Notes: generated by a model from the letters alone, not told the origin. DNA of 32,597 bases from Planctomycetaceae bacterium (GCA_013813775.1 JACCRE010000173.1:1-32597), one strand, 5' to 3'; shown: positions 1-12,242, numbered from the stretch's first letter. Program-made: numbers and translations.

Positions 1-2214
1 GGCGTCGACAATCGCAAGACGATTATGAAAAGGGCGACGCGTCGACAAGACGAACCGAAGCCGGTGATCACCCCGGCCGGTTTTGAATCGCCTGCCAAAA
101 GTGCGACTCCCGCGGCGACGGCGGAACCACCCGCCGATGCACCGTCCGACTTCGGTCCTGATCCGTTTGCGGACTTTGGCCCATTGACCCCCGATCCGGC
201 CGCCTCGGGCCTCAAAGAACGCCCCGAGCCGATGTCGGCGGCGTCCCCCAGCGAGCTGCTCGATGCGGATGATCCGTTCGCGGAGACACCGGCCGCACCT
301 CCGGCATCGACACCGGCTGCGGAAGGCGACGACGATCCCTTCGGCGATAAACCGACACCCGCGTCCGAGACCGCACCGGCTGAAAACGCCGAGAGCGAAC
401 CCGCTCCGACACAACCAGCGCTCGACTTCGGCGACCCGTTCGGCGATGAGCCGGTTGAAGCCGCTCCCGAGGAATCTCCAACGGAGCCGGCGAACACGAA
501 CGCTGAACCGAGTTTCGAACCGTCGCCCGGGCCGACTCCCGAAACGGCTCTCGACGTCCCGGCCGAAACCGGCGAACCAATCACGTCGGATGACGCGTTT
601 GGCGCAGACCCCTTCGGTGCCGACCCGTTCCAGAGTGAGGCAACCAGCCCCGCACCGGCGACATCGGAGCCGGATTCCGACTTCGATGAAGGGGAATCGG
701 TGCCGTTGCAGCCCGCGATTGATGAGGAACTCGATCGCGAGCCGTCGCCGACGCTCGAAACACCCGCCGATGAGAATGAGAGTCCGCGACGTTTGCCGGA
801 AGAAACCGACCTGCGCGGCATCGGCACCGTGTCTCCCGATGACCCGCAGGGACAGCAGCATGCCGAGTTGACGGTCGAGAAGAAGGCACCCGAAAAAGCC
901 ACGCTCGGCCAGCCGCTCGTGTACGAAATCATCGTGACGAACGTCGGCAAGAGCCCGGCGCACGAGGTCACGGTCTCCGACGTCGTGCCGAAGGGCATGG
1001 AGCTTGGCGGCACCAGCCCGCGGGCCGAAATGGCCGGCAAGACGCTCGTCTGGAAGCTCGACACGCTCGAACCCGGCAAGTCCACGACGATCAAAGTCAA
1101 AGCGACTCCGATCGAGGCCGGAATGCTGGGCAGCGTGGCGACCGTGAACTTCGTCTCCGAAGTCGCCGCTCGCACCGAAGTCGTCGCGGCGCATCTGACG
1201 CTCAAGCTCAACGTGCCTCCGCAGGTCGCGATCGGTCAGCCGGTCGATTTCCGCTTCGAGATCGGCAACGACGGCAACGCTCCCGCCGAAAAGGTGCTGC
1301 TGCGAAACGTGCTGCCGGACGGCTTCCAACACGCCGACGGCAACGACCTTGAATACGAGGTCGGTGATCTTCCGCCCGGCAAGACCGAAGCCGTGACGTT
1401 GCGCGTCGCCGCCGTGAAGCCCGGCAGCTTCAAGAACACCGCCGTGCTCACCGCGACCGGTGGTTTGAAGTCGGAAGCCGTCGCGGCCGTCAACGTGTCG
1501 AATCGGAAGGTGACCGTCACGCGGCAGGGACCGAAGCGACGCTACGTCGGTCGTCCGGCGATGTACGCCAACACCGTCAAGAACGCTTCGCAAGAGAGTG
1601 TGTCGGGCGTGAAGGTCCTCGAGCAGGTTCCGCCGGGACTGGAGTTCGTCCAGGCCTCGCACGGCGGGCAGTTCGACGCCGACAAGCGCACCGTCGCCTG
1701 GCGGATCGCCGCCATGCGTCCGGGACAAGAGCAGACATTGCAGGTCGTGCTGACCGCCGCCGAAGAGGGCGTGCAGGACAGCGTCGTCCGCGTCGAAGAG
1801 GCCGAAGGGGGCGGCGTCGAAGTCGCCTCGGCGACCGCGGTGACCGCCCTGCCGAGCCTCGCCCCGACGCTGCAAACCCCGGAAGGCCCGATCGTCGTCG
1901 GCGAGCGAACCGCCTTGCAGATTCGCATCAAGAATCGCGGTAACGCCAGCGCGACCACCGTCGCCGTCTCACTGATCTTGCCGCCGCAACTCAAGCTCGT
2001 CGAAGCCCGCGGCGGTCCCGTGACCTCGGCGCCGAACGGCAAGCACGTCATCGCGTTCGCCACCCCGGTCTCAGCCGGCGGCGAGCAGATGGTCGAATTC
2101 ATCGTCGAAGGCGTCACCGCCGGCCCGGCGAGAATCCGCGCCGAGGTCAATGCCGGTCACATGGCGAAGCCGTTGGTGAAGGACGAGCAACTCGTCGTGA
2201 CGGCCCGTCGATGA
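1..2214 (+). CDS. DUF11-repeat protein, 5' end outside window
   Basis: The frame is open from base 1, so the ATG at 25 is only the first visible start. No signal peptide follows it, although proteins of this kind are normally exported, so the gene probably begins upstream. Counting from the ATG at 25, residues 1-275 are a low-complexity Pro/Ala/acidic region with recurring short D-P-F motifs (DDPFAE, FGDPFGDEP, FGADPFGADPF). Four beta-sandwich DUF11-type modules follow at about 279-375, 388-490, 493-590 and 610-725. Each opens with a G-x-P/T-x-x-Y/F-x-I-x-x-x-N-x-G pattern (LGQPLVYEIIVTNVGKS in the first). DUF11 modules occur in large surface or envelope proteins, and a structural or adhesive envelope role is an inference. 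The gene converges on the next one, 88 bp away. Module identity is solid; function is unknown. Confidence 0.85.
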   Translation, partial: GVDNRKTIMKRATRRQDEPKPVITPAGFESPAKSATPAATAEPPADAPSDFGPDPFADFGPLTPDPAASGLKERPEPMSAASPSELLDADDPFAETPAAPPASTPAAEGDDDPFGDKPTPASETAPAENAESEPAPTQPALDFGDPFGDEPVEAAPEESPTEPANTNAEPSFEPSPGPTPETALDVPAETGEPITSDDAFGADPFGADPFQSEATSPAPATSEPDSDFDEGESVPLQPAIDEELDREPSPTLETPADENESPRRLPEETDLRGIGTVSPDDPQGQQHAELTVEKKAPEKATLGQPLVYEIIVTNVGKSPAHEVTVSDVVPKGMELGGTSPRAEMAGKTLVWKLDTLEPGKSTTIKVKATPIEAGMLGSVATVNFVSEVAARTEVVAAHLTLKLNVPPQVAIGQPVDFRFEIGNDGNAPAEKVLLRNVLPDGFQHADGNDLEYEVGDLPPGKTEAVTLRVAAVKPGSFKNTAVLTATGGLKSEAVAAVNVSNRKVTVTRQGPKRRYVGRPAMYANTVKNASQESVSGVKVLEQVPPGLEFVQASHGGQFDADKRTVAWRIAAMRPGQEQTLQVVLTAAEEGVQDSVVRVEEAEGGGVEVASATAVTALPSLAPTLQTPEGPIVVGERTALQIRIKNRGNASATTVAVSLILPPQLKLVEARGGPVTSAPNGKHVIAFATPVSAGGEQMVEFIVEGVTAGPARIRAEVNAGHMAKPLVKDEQLVVTARR

Positions 2215-2292
2215 TTCCTGTGGTCGTCGCTCGAAGGCGCAGAATCGTTCGAGCTGATGAAACGTGGCGTGGGCGAACAGGAAGTAGTTGCC

Positions 2293-2319
2293 GTTCCGCC
2301 CGCTACTCGCGGGCGGAAC
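2293..2319. terminator. Hairpin between two convergent genes
   Basis: A perfect 11-bp inverted repeat (GTTCCGCCCGC / GCGGGCGGAAC) with a 5-base loop lies where the DUF11 gene and the large minus-strand fusion gene converge. It contains the stop codon of the minus-strand gene. Neither side has a clear T-run, so it may be a bidirectional or Rho-assisted stop rather than a classical intrinsic terminator. Confidence 0.4.
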
Positions 2320-5300
2320 GCACGAATGCGACCACATCCGTGAGATCCTGCGGCGGCAGGTCACGCTCGAGACCTTCGGGCATGAAGCTCTTGCCGCTGT
2401 CGCGAAGTTCGTCGATCTCTTTGCGCAGCAGTTCGACCGTGCGTCCGTCCGCACCGGCGAAGGTGATCGAGGCCGTCGATTCCTGCACGATCAGGCCCGA
2501 GAGAATGCGACCGTCGCGGGTGACGGCGACGTAGCCGCGGTATTTCGCTTCGACGGCGCGATTCGGATCGAGCACCGCCACGAGCAACGCTTGCGGTGAC
2601 TTGTCGGTGAGCGCCGCGAGATTCGGCCCGAAGTTGTTGCCGATGCCGCCGAGCTTATGGCAGCTCGCGCAGGATTTCTCGAACAAGATCCGCCCCCGCT
2701 CCGGATCGCCGGGCTGCGTGAGGGTCGGCTCGTACCTCGCGATCAACGCCGAACGATCGGAGGAAACGCTCGCGCCGAACAGCTTCGCGGCCCGCTGTTG
2801 AATCGCGGTGTCGGGCGATGACGTCAGCCGTTCGCGAGCGGCGGCGCTGAAGTCGCCGACGGTCAGCGCACCCGACGAAACGCCGTCGAGCAAAGCCGTG
2901 GACCATTCCGGTCGAGTCAGCAGCGTTTGAACGATCGTTTCCCGCAAGCGAGGCAGATGCCCCGACCAGCCGGACAGCAATCGACCGGGAACATCCGCCG
3001 CACCGGACTTCGCGAACGCTTCGACGACGGCGTTCTGGACCTCCGGGGGCGACTGCGGTGAAAGGAGCGACGCGAGCGAGTTTCGGTCGGCGTCTGTTCC
3101 GAAGGGACCGCCGAGCAAAGCAATGGCATTTCCGCGAGGGCGGACGCCGGAAGTTGCGTCCGCGCTCGTTTTTCGGGCCGCCGCCAGACTCTGACGCACC
3201 GTCTCGTGAGCGGCGAGAGTGGAATGCGGCTTGTCACTGGCGGCATCGGCGACTCGGGCCACGGCAGCGATCTGCCAGTCCGGAGCCGCGGAGCCGTTGG
3301 GCAGACGCAGTGCATCGAGAACGCGTTCCGGCCCGCGTTCGCGATCGGCACCCAGCACGGTCGCGACGAGGTCGGCGGCGATTTCGCCGGCCTCGTCGCT
3401 GCCGTCCAAGAGAACCGCTGCCAGAATCCGATCCGCATGCTTCACGGCGGAGGTCAGAACTGCGGCGCGTAACCAGCGGTCGCCTTCGGTTTTCGTGGCG
3501 AGGGCACCGAGGGCCGCTCCGGCGCGAGCGTCGTCCCACTCGCCGAGCGAGAGTGCGACCTGCATCGACGCTTCGCGTTCCGCAGCGCGAACGACCAACT
3601 CGCCCACGTCCGGATTCTCGTTGAGGAAGGGTTCGCTCAGCCGCACTGCGAATCTCGCGACCTCAGGTGTGCACTCCGACATCACCTGCCGCAACGTCGC
3701 CGCGTCCAATTCGCCGATGCCGGCCAGTGTGCTGAGGGCCTGAAGCTGGCTTTGCGGCTGGTTCTCATTCGTCGCGAGCTTTCTCAAAGGTGCGACGGCT
3801 GACTTGTCGTGACGCCAGATCAGAAGTTGGCGGGCAAGGTCACGGATGGCGCCATTGCGGCTCCCGAACTGGTCAATGAGTTCGTCCATCGGCAGCGATG
3901 TGAGATTCGGGAGCGGACCTGACGATCGTCCCGCCGGTCGAACGCGCCAGATACGCCCTTTGTCCGCCCCCGCGCGCAGATCGAGCCGGGCCTGCCACGC
4001 TTCGGGAATCCATTCCGGGTGCTCGATCACCAGCCGATACATGTCGGCGACCCACAGTGCGCCGTCCGGACCCGTGGCGGCTTTGACCGGTCGGCACCAG
4101 GGATCGGCGGAGGCGAGGAATTCTCGTTCTCCTTCGGGGAACCGGCTCGCGACAAAGGTGGCTCCCTCCGGCGTGAGCGCCACGCAGCGAACGAGGTTGT
4201 GCACCGGCTCGCAGATAAACGCGGCACCGTTCAGATGTTCGAACGCGGCGTCGCGAAAGATGGTCGGGCTGCAGGCTGATGTGAATCGGTTCAACGCGAA
4301 CAGATCATTGAAACGATCGACGGTGCGGCTCGCGGGAAAGACCCGGGTTTCGCCGCCGGTGATGAGCTGCACCTTCGGATTCGGCAGCCGCACGTGCGGG
4401 TTTCGCTTGAGGTAGCGGTCCTCGATCACGTACTGAAACAGCGGCTCGCTGTTCGTGTTGCCGAACCAGACGTCGTCGTCGGTGCAGCACCGCCCGAATT
4501 GCGAGTCACCGCTTGTGGCGATGACTTCACCGGTGTCGGGATTGAGCGCGAAATCACGGCCGGCGAGGTCATACATCGCACCGGTCTTCGGCGACGTGAT
4601 TCCGTTCGCACCGTGAGCGAGATGCATGAGTCCGTCGAGACCATACGTGAATCCGTTGACTCGATGCTGCGGATTCGACTCGGGAAAACCGGTGAGCAGC
4701 ACTTCTCGCTCGTCGGCCGTCCCGTCGCCGTTCGTATCACGAGCGAAAAAGACGTCCGGAGCACAACTCACCAGCGCGCCATCGCGCCACGGTATGACAC
4801 CGTTCGGAAAGCTCAGCCCATCGACGAACACTGTCGCGTGATCGAACACGCCGTCGGCGTTTTCATCGGTCAGCACCTTGATTTTGCCGCCGGGTGCACC
4901 GTTTCCGTCGCCGCCGCGCGGGTAATCGCCCATTTCGACGACCCAGAGGCGTCCGTCGGGGCCGAAGGCGAAGCTCACGGGGTCGGCGATGAGCGGTTCG
5001 GAAGCCACGAGGTCGATCTCGAAGCCGTCCGGCAGATGGAACGATTGCCGTTCGTCTTCAGGAGACAACGCCGGCTCTCCCGCGGGGTTCTTCAGGATCT
5101 CATGCACGCGGCGGACGACGAGATCTTCCGTTCCCGTCGACCAGCGGCCCGGCAGGTTGTAGAAGATCATCGAGTAGTCGACCTCGTAGCCGCCTTCGCT
5201 GCGCACGCGCTCCGAAGCCACATAGCCGAACACGTCGTTCGCGTATGCGGTGACCCACACGGTCCTGGAATCGATTTCCTTCTTCAACCGCGTCGCAAAA

Positions 5301-6442
5301 TCGACCACGACTTCGCCGCCGAAAAAGACCATCGTGAGGTCATCGCCGAACTGCCACGTCTGGATCGGCATCGGGTAGGTTTCGGGCAGCCGACCCATCC
5401 GGTCGAGCGTTTCGAGCATGTTCGCCGCGTGCCGGGCGACTTGCGGGCTGGCATCGTTCAGCTTTTGCGTGAGTTCCTCTTTACTTGGGCGATCAAAAGG
5501 CAGGCCGGCGAACCCGAAGGATGCGACGGGTGCCGAAGCGACCGGAGCCGTCTCTTCGATCGCCTTTCCCACCGCGAGAGCCAACGCGCGGCCGTGGGCT
5601 TCGGCATGCTCGCGGGGTCGGTCGCCGCCGCGAGGCTCGGGGTTCGCATCGGCTCCGCAACCGATCGTGCAAAGCGCCGTGATGCCGGGATGCGCTTCCT
5701 CGACGTCGCCGGCCGCGTAGGCGGGCCAGTCTCCGTTGACGCGATAGTAGTGGCCTTCGAGCGTCGTCGCGTGGCAGGCATAATTGAAGACGACGCCGCG
5801 AAGGGCGCCGTCGAGCCCGGCGATCTTCAGCACGTCCACGGTGTGATCGACCGCACCGGCGGGAGTCACGCCGAAGCCCTGATAGTTGCTGTCTTTCACG
5901 ACGCGTCGGTTCATCGCGAAGCCGGCGGAGCCCTTTCCCACCGAAAGCATCGACGGCTTCAGGTCGTCGATCGCTTTGCCGACGGCGTCGACGATCGCCT
6001 GCTTGGCGAAAGCCGTGTACCGTTCGGCGGCTTGCCGCTCTTCGTCGGACAGCGGCGTCGCGAACAGGTTCGATAAGCCGTTCGCGAGATGCGGCGAGGT
6101 ATGCGAGTGAGTGCCGGCGAGTGCGAATCGCTCGCGTTCGATGCCGAACTTTCCTTGCAAGGTCTGAGCGACGTCGTCGGTGAAGCTCGCCGGAGTGCCG
6201 ATCGTGTCGAACGACACGAGCACGAACGTCTCGCCGTCTTGCGGGCGAAGAGCCAGCGCACGGGCATGCAGAGGCGTATCGACGCCTTCCGAGGCGTGGT
6301 TCCGGTTCCCGTAACCCGACAGCCGCACGGGTTCGGTCGGCGTGACGTCGACCTTGCCGAAGCCGGCCTCGATCTTCAGATCGGCGGCAACCGCGGGGAC
6401 CGAACACGTCGCAATCGCGGTGATCGCAAGAATGATTCGCAT
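2303..6442 (-). CDS. Secreted fusion: ceramidase-like domain + PVC-type dehydrogenase + HEAT repeats + cytochrome c
   Basis: The 1379-residue protein starts at the ATG at 6442, which has GGAGG 7 bases upstream; an earlier in-frame start at 6463 has no such site. Residues 1-20 are a signal peptide. Residues 21-450 match the neutral/alkaline ceramidase N-terminal family, with candidate zinc ligands in GTHSHTS (H112/H114), YACHATT (H224), GGEVVVD (E377) and a Tyr near 400-407. Where ceramidases carry the nucleophilic Ser, this protein reads GCGADANPEP (A266), so ceramide hydrolysis is doubtful. From about 466 (FHLPDGFEIDLVASEP) comes the beta-propeller of planctomycete membrane-bound dehydrogenases, with D-x-N-x-D-G loops (DTNGDGTADE). 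An alpha-helical HEAT-like stretch spans about 880-1240. A cytochrome c domain has haem motif CASCH at 1258-1262 and a probable Met ligand in SFMPEG. Predicted role: periplasmic oxidation of an unknown sugar-like substrate with electrons passed to haem c. Confidence 0.85.
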   Translation of the reverse strand: MRIILAITAIATCSVPAVAADLKIEAGFGKVDVTPTEPVRLSGYGNRNHASEGVDTPLHARALALRPQDGETFVLVSFDTIGTPASFTDDVAQTLQGKFGIERERFALAGTHSHTSPHLANGLSNLFATPLSDEERQAAERYTAFAKQAIVDAVGKAIDDLKPSMLSVGKGSAGFAMNRRVVKDSNYQGFGVTPAGAVDHTVDVLKIAGLDGALRGVVFNYACHATTLEGHYYRVNGDWPAYAAGDVEEAHPGITALCTIGCGADANPEPRGGDRPREHAEAHGRALALAVGKAIEETAPVASAPVASFGFAGLPFDRPSKEELTQKLNDASPQVARHAANMLETLDRMGRLPETYPMPIQTWQFGDDLTMVFFGGEVVVDFATRLKKEIDSRTVWVTAYANDVFGYVASERVRSEGGYEVDYSMIFYNLPGRWSTGTEDLVVRRVHEILKNPAGEPALSPEDERQSFHLPDGFEIDLVASEPLIADPVSFAFGPDGRLWVVEMGDYPRGGDGNGAPGGKIKVLTDENADGVFDHATVFVDGLSFPNGVIPWRDGALVSCAPDVFFARDTNGDGTADEREVLLTGFPESNPQHRVNGFTYGLDGLMHLAHGANGITSPKTGAMYDLAGRDFALNPDTGEVIATSGDSQFGRCCTDDDVWFGNTNSEPLFQYVIEDRYLKRNPHVRLPNPKVQLITGGETRVFPASRTVDRFNDLFALNRFTSACSPTIFRDAAFEHLNGAAFICEPVHNLVRCVALTPEGATFVASRFPEGEREFLASADPWCRPVKAATGPDGALWVADMYRLVIEHPEWIPEAWQARLDLRAGADKGRIWRVRPAGRSSGPLPNLTSLPMDELIDQFGSRNGAIRDLARQLLIWRHDKSAVAPLRKLATNENQPQSQLQALSTLAGIGELDAATLRQVMSECTPEVARFAVRLSEPFLNENPDVGELVVRAAEREASMQVALSLGEWDDARAGAALGALATKTEGDRWLRAAVLTSAVKHADRILAAVLLDGSDEAGEIAADLVATVLGADRERGPERVLDALRLPNGSAAPDWQIAAVARVADAASDKPHSTLAAHETVRQSLAAARKTSADATSGVRPRGNAIALLGGPFGTDADRNSLASLLSPQSPPEVQNAVVEAFAKSGAADVPGRLLSGWSGHLPRLRETIVQTLLTRPEWSTALLDGVSSGALTVGDFSAAARERLTSSPDTAIQQRAAKLFGASVSSDRSALIARYEPTLTQPGDPERGRILFEKSCASCHKLGGIGNNFGPNLAALTDKSPQALLVAVLDPNRAVEAKYRGYVAVTRDGRILSGLIVQESTASITFAGADGRTVELLRKEIDELRDSGKSFMPEGLERDLPPQDLTDVVAFVRSARE

Positions 6443-6573
6443 CGAAGCCTCCGGATAAACCACGGGCCGACTCGCGTCGCCCGATCATGCCCGGCGGCCG
6501 GCGTCGCTTCAAGCCGTTGCCCGTATCGGCGAAATGGCCCGCTTCCTCCCGGTGCAGTAACATCGGTGCCGTC

Positions 6574-7680
6574 ATGAGCGAACGACTTCCTGCCTACGAC
6601 ATCACTCGTTCCTATCAATGGAACTACGACCACGCGCCGGAGCCGATCGTCGCTGACGTTCCGGCTTCACCATCGATGTGGTCTTTCTGCGGACTGACGG
6701 TCGAGACTCCGCTCGGCGTCGCGGCGGGGCCGCTGCTCAACGGCCGCTGGGTGCTGTACTACGCTTCGCTCGGCTGCAGCGTGCTGACGTACAAAACGGT
6801 TCGCAGCGTCGCACGAGAGTGTTATCCACAGCCGAATCTGCAACCGGTCAGCGTGCCGTCGCTGCGGAGTGCCGGCGAAGCCGTTTCGACGTGCGATCGG
6901 ATGGACGGGGGTTGGGCGATCAGCTTCGGCATGCCTTCGAAGCCGCCGGAGGTCTGGCGCGAGGACATCAGGCGAACCCGCGGGCGGATGCCGCGGAACA
7001 CGGTCTTATCGGTGTCAGTCGTCGGAACCGAGCGCGACGGCGGCTCGCTCGACGACCTCGCCGCCGACTATGCGAAGTGCGCTCGCTGGGCGGTCGAGAG
7101 CGGCGCACAAGTCATTGAAGCGAACTTCTCGTGCCCGAACGTGTGCTCAACGGACGGACAGCTCGATCGTGATCCCGTCGCGGCGGGCGTCGTGGCCGCG
7201 GAGATTCGCAACGCGATCGATGCGACGCCGTTGCTGCTCAAGATCGGTTTCTGTGGCGACGACGATCTGGCGAAGCGGCTTCTGAAGGCTGTGGCACCTT
7301 CGGTCACCGGACTCGCAATGACGAACTGCATCGCGGCGATCGTCCACGGTGAGACGGGAACCCGCCTCTTCGACGGACAGCCTCGCGGCATCGGCGGGGC
7401 GGCGATCTTAGAGACGTCGATCGAACAGGTCCGCCGGTTTCGTCGTCTGGCCGAGCACCTTGCTCCAGATCTGTTCCTTGTCGGCGTCGGAGGTGCCATG
7501 AGTGCCGCGGACATCGCCCGTTACCGTCGCGCCGGAGCGAACGCCGTGCACGTCGCCACCGCGGCGATGATTGATCCGGGCCTCGCCCTCCGTCTCCGCG
7601 CGAGCGATGCCTGGAACGGCGACCGTACACTCGGTGCTCTCGAAACCGTGCCTTCATCTGCTTCAGACCGCCACCGATAG
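6574..7680 (+). CDS. Dihydroorotate dehydrogenase-family flavoprotein
   Basis: A 368-residue TIM-barrel FMN protein of the PyrD/PreA superfamily. The frame stays open back to 6487, but homology begins at the ATG at 6574 (MSERLPAYD). Family landmarks include LGVAAGPLLNG at the first strand, the active-site loop ANFSCPN (N184, C187, N189), LLLKIGF, the FMN phosphate-binding region LVGVGGAMSAAD, and GANAVHVATAAM near the end. A Cys rather than Ser in the loop is the pattern of class 1 and PreA-like enzymes, which would use a soluble electron acceptor or partner rather than quinone. It is divergent from the large fusion gene (131 bp apart) and 11 bp upstream of the DUF58 gene. Nothing nearby is a pyrimidine gene, so orotate synthesis cannot be assigned confidently and no symbol is given. 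Confidence 0.8.
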   Translation: MSERLPAYDITRSYQWNYDHAPEPIVADVPASPSMWSFCGLTVETPLGVAAGPLLNGRWVLYYASLGCSVLTYKTVRSVARECYPQPNLQPVSVPSLRSAGEAVSTCDRMDGGWAISFGMPSKPPEVWREDIRRTRGRMPRNTVLSVSVVGTERDGGSLDDLAADYAKCARWAVESGAQVIEANFSCPNVCSTDGQLDRDPVAAGVVAAEIRNAIDATPLLLKIGFCGDDDLAKRLLKAVAPSVTGLAMTNCIAAIVHGETGTRLFDGQPRGIGGAAILETSIEQVRRFRRLAEHLAPDLFLVGVGGAMSAADIARYRRAGANAVHVATAAMIDPGLALRLRASDAWNGDRTLGALETVPSSASDRHR

Positions 7681-7691
7681 CCTTCATTCAC

Positions 7692-8594
7692 ATGGCCAGC
7701 ATACTCACCCGTTATCTCGACGCCGAGGCGCTCAATCGCCTCTCCGGCCGCACGATCGAGCCGCAGGGGTTGGCGCTCGGGAATCTCGCCGGGGGGCATC
7801 GGTCGCCGCTGGCGGGCTTCGCGGTCGAGTTCGCGGGGCATCGCGAGTACGTGATCGGCGACGATCCGCGGCACGTCGATTGGCGGTTGTACTACACGCG
7901 CGACAAGCTGTTCATCAAGCAGTACGAGATGGAGACGAACTTCGTCTGCCATCTCGTGCTCGACGTCTCGGCCTCGATGAAGTACGGCGAGGGCGAGGCG
8001 AACAAACTGAGCTATGCGGCGAAGCTCGCGACGACGCTCGCCTACGCGATCATCCGACAGAACGACAAGGTGTCGCTGGCGACCGCCGATGAGGCGCTGC
8101 GGGGATTCATTCCGCCGGGTCACACGCTGGCGCAAATGCATCGCATGGTCGAGCACCTGAATGCCGTCGCGCCGGAACGAACGACGCGGCTCTCGGAGGC
8201 GCTGATCGAACTCGCGGGCCGATCGGGCCGCCGGGCGATCGTGATGGTCTTTTCGGATCTCTTTGCGGAGCCGGACGAACTCGAACCGGCGTTGCAGCAG
8301 CTTCGCTTTCGCGATCACGAAGTCGTGCTGTTTCGCGTGCTGCATCCGGACGAGCGGGAATTCCGTCTCGACGGCATGACGAAGTTCCTCGGCCTCGAAG
8401 CCGAAGGCGAGGAACTCGCGCAGGCGGAAGATATTCGCGCCGGTTACCTCGCGGCCCTCGCCGAGCAGACCACCGCACTCCAGGAGGTGTGTCGCCGCAA
8501 TCGAGTCGAGCTCGTCGACGTCGACTCGGGCCGACCCGCTGCGGAGTCGCTCGTCGATTACCTCGACCGTCGCAGTCGGCTGCACCGTCGGTAA
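7692..8594 (+). CDS. DUF58 protein with von Willebrand A-like fold
   Basis: A 300-residue soluble protein. The N-terminal part carries the DUF58 signature around YVIGDDPRHVDWRLYYTRD, and the C-terminal part is a vWA-like fold with a MIDAS-type metal site DVSASM (D91-x-S-x-S). DUF58 proteins are usually partners of MoxR AAA ATPases in chaperone-like or envelope-maturation modules. No moxR gene is visible next to it here. It follows the flavoprotein gene by 11 bp, probably on the same transcript. No membrane segments are seen. Family assignment is firm; substrate is unknown. Confidence 0.85.
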   Translation: MASILTRYLDAEALNRLSGRTIEPQGLALGNLAGGHRSPLAGFAVEFAGHREYVIGDDPRHVDWRLYYTRDKLFIKQYEMETNFVCHLVLDVSASMKYGEGEANKLSYAAKLATTLAYAIIRQNDKVSLATADEALRGFIPPGHTLAQMHRMVEHLNAVAPERTTRLSEALIELAGRSGRRAIVMVFSDLFAEPDELEPALQQLRFRDHEVVLFRVLHPDEREFRLDGMTKFLGLEAEGEELAQAEDIRAGYLAALAEQTTALQEVCRRNRVELVDVDSGRPAAESLVDYLDRRSRLHRR

Positions 8595-8868
8595 CGTCTG
8601 ATCTATCGGCGGCTTGTGATTTTGCTCTCGCGTCACGACGGGAGAAAATGTATACAATAGAACACACAAAAGCCGACAACCTGAAGCGGGCGTACCGAAA
8701 ATTATTTCGATTGGACGACCACAAGATGTAGTGGGGTGGCCTGCGAACGTTTCGGCTGCTGATGGCACGCCGGACGCCGTTCTGGGTGTGAATGACATGT
8801 CAATACCCACCTTTTCCCGGCGTTGTGCGGACGCGGCGAACGAGTATGCTGCTCGCAGAGATGTGGTG

Positions 8869-8896
8869 TTGACAGTTTTCGACACCCCCGTATATT
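8869..8896 (+). promoter_or_regulatory. Sigma70-like promoter for nrdA leader
   Basis: TTGACA (8869-8874) and TATATT (8891-8896) are separated by 16 bases. A near-palindrome GTGTTGA/TCGACAC at 8866-8885 overlaps the -35 box and could be an operator. The -10 region also partly resembles an NrdR box (C...tATaTwG), but I see no second copy at the usual spacing. Confidence 0.55.
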
Positions 8897-9069
8897 GGGC
8901 CTCACTTCATCGGTCGCCGAATCGCGAGTGGCGTCCCTCGACGCATCCTAAACCATGTGTCGGGTGCGGTTTGCGAAGTCGCGGGCAACGATGTCCGCGA
9001 CGCTACCGATGGTATCGCTCGAGCGGCCTCGGCAGGCCGCGGCGAGTGTACGGAATCGTAGGAGGTAGA

Positions 9070-9213
9070 ATGGACGTGCGGATCCTTGCGAACGGGCGAA
9101 GCGTTTCACGGCGAGCCTGCTTCCGTTGTCGATTCCCGGCTGACTGCTGCGGCCAAGCCTGTCGGACTCGTCTCTTCGCGTCCGGCGTTCCACGTCCCCG
9201 TTCGGGGTTCTGA
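9070..9213 (+). CDS. Candidate small Cys-rich ORF in nrdA leader
   Basis: A 47-codon frame starts with ATG at 9070 and has AGGAGG (9060-9065) directly upstream, the best ribosome-binding site in the leader. The peptide is basic and contains five cysteines in CFRC, CC and C spacing around residues 17-31. A second short frame (8955-9068) ends just before its start, which would allow translational coupling. No homology is recognised. It could be a leader peptide that senses something during translation, or only chance. The site quality is the sole support. Confidence 0.3.
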   Translation: MDVRILANGRSVSRRACFRCRFPADCCGQACRTRLFASGVPRPRSGF

Positions 9214-9344
9214 CTGCGCGCCGGCGTCGCCGGTCCGCCCGTTTTTCACCGCTTCTTCATCCCATTTCCCATGTCCTTTGCCCCGAGCCGCTGCGCGTTA
9301 AGAAATCCGCGACCGGCCGAAGGCATCGAGCACGAAGGCACGAC

Positions 9345-12242
<2,898 letters not shown>

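Larger units (their letters stand above)
8595..9344 (+). other. Long intergenic leader upstream of nrdA
   Basis: These 750 bases hold no long gene. They contain an AT-richer patch at 8640-8735 with a 27-codon frame starting at 8648, and a strong-looking promoter at 8869-8896. Downstream of the promoter are hairpins near 8985-9010 (GTCGCGG/CCGCGAC) and 9030-9050 (GCGGCCT/AGGCCGC). Two small frames are arranged in tandem, 8955-9068 (37 codons) and 9070-9213, and the second has an AGGAGG site directly upstream. A GC hairpin near 9220-9235 precedes a T-run. I did not recognise a known riboswitch, RNase P RNA, SRP RNA or 6S RNA. A leader with regulatory uORFs is an inference. Confidence 0.4.

Noticed and set aside
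4394-6076. A 560-codon plus-strand frame within the ceramidase/dehydrogenase gene
   Set aside because: It is opposite a gene with a signal peptide and zinc and haem motifs; the composition is that of a shadow frame.
8648-8731. A 27-codon frame in an AT-richer patch (MYTIEHTKADNLKR...)
   Set aside because: Its GGGAG site is too close to the ATG, it is very short, and I recognise no pattern; mentioned only within the leader description.
7521-8885. A 454-codon open frame on the minus strand across the DUF58 gene
   Set aside because: It is antisense to a well-supported DUF58 gene, has Arg/Glu-rich shadow composition and no domain pattern.
8886-8901. Possible NrdR box at the nrdA -10 region
   Set aside because: Only a partial match, and no second box at the usual spacing; not reported as a feature.
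8900-9344. Known structured RNA (RNase P, 6S, SRP RNA, cobalamin riboswitch) in the nrdA leader
   Set aside because: The conserved core sequences of these RNAs that I looked for are not present.
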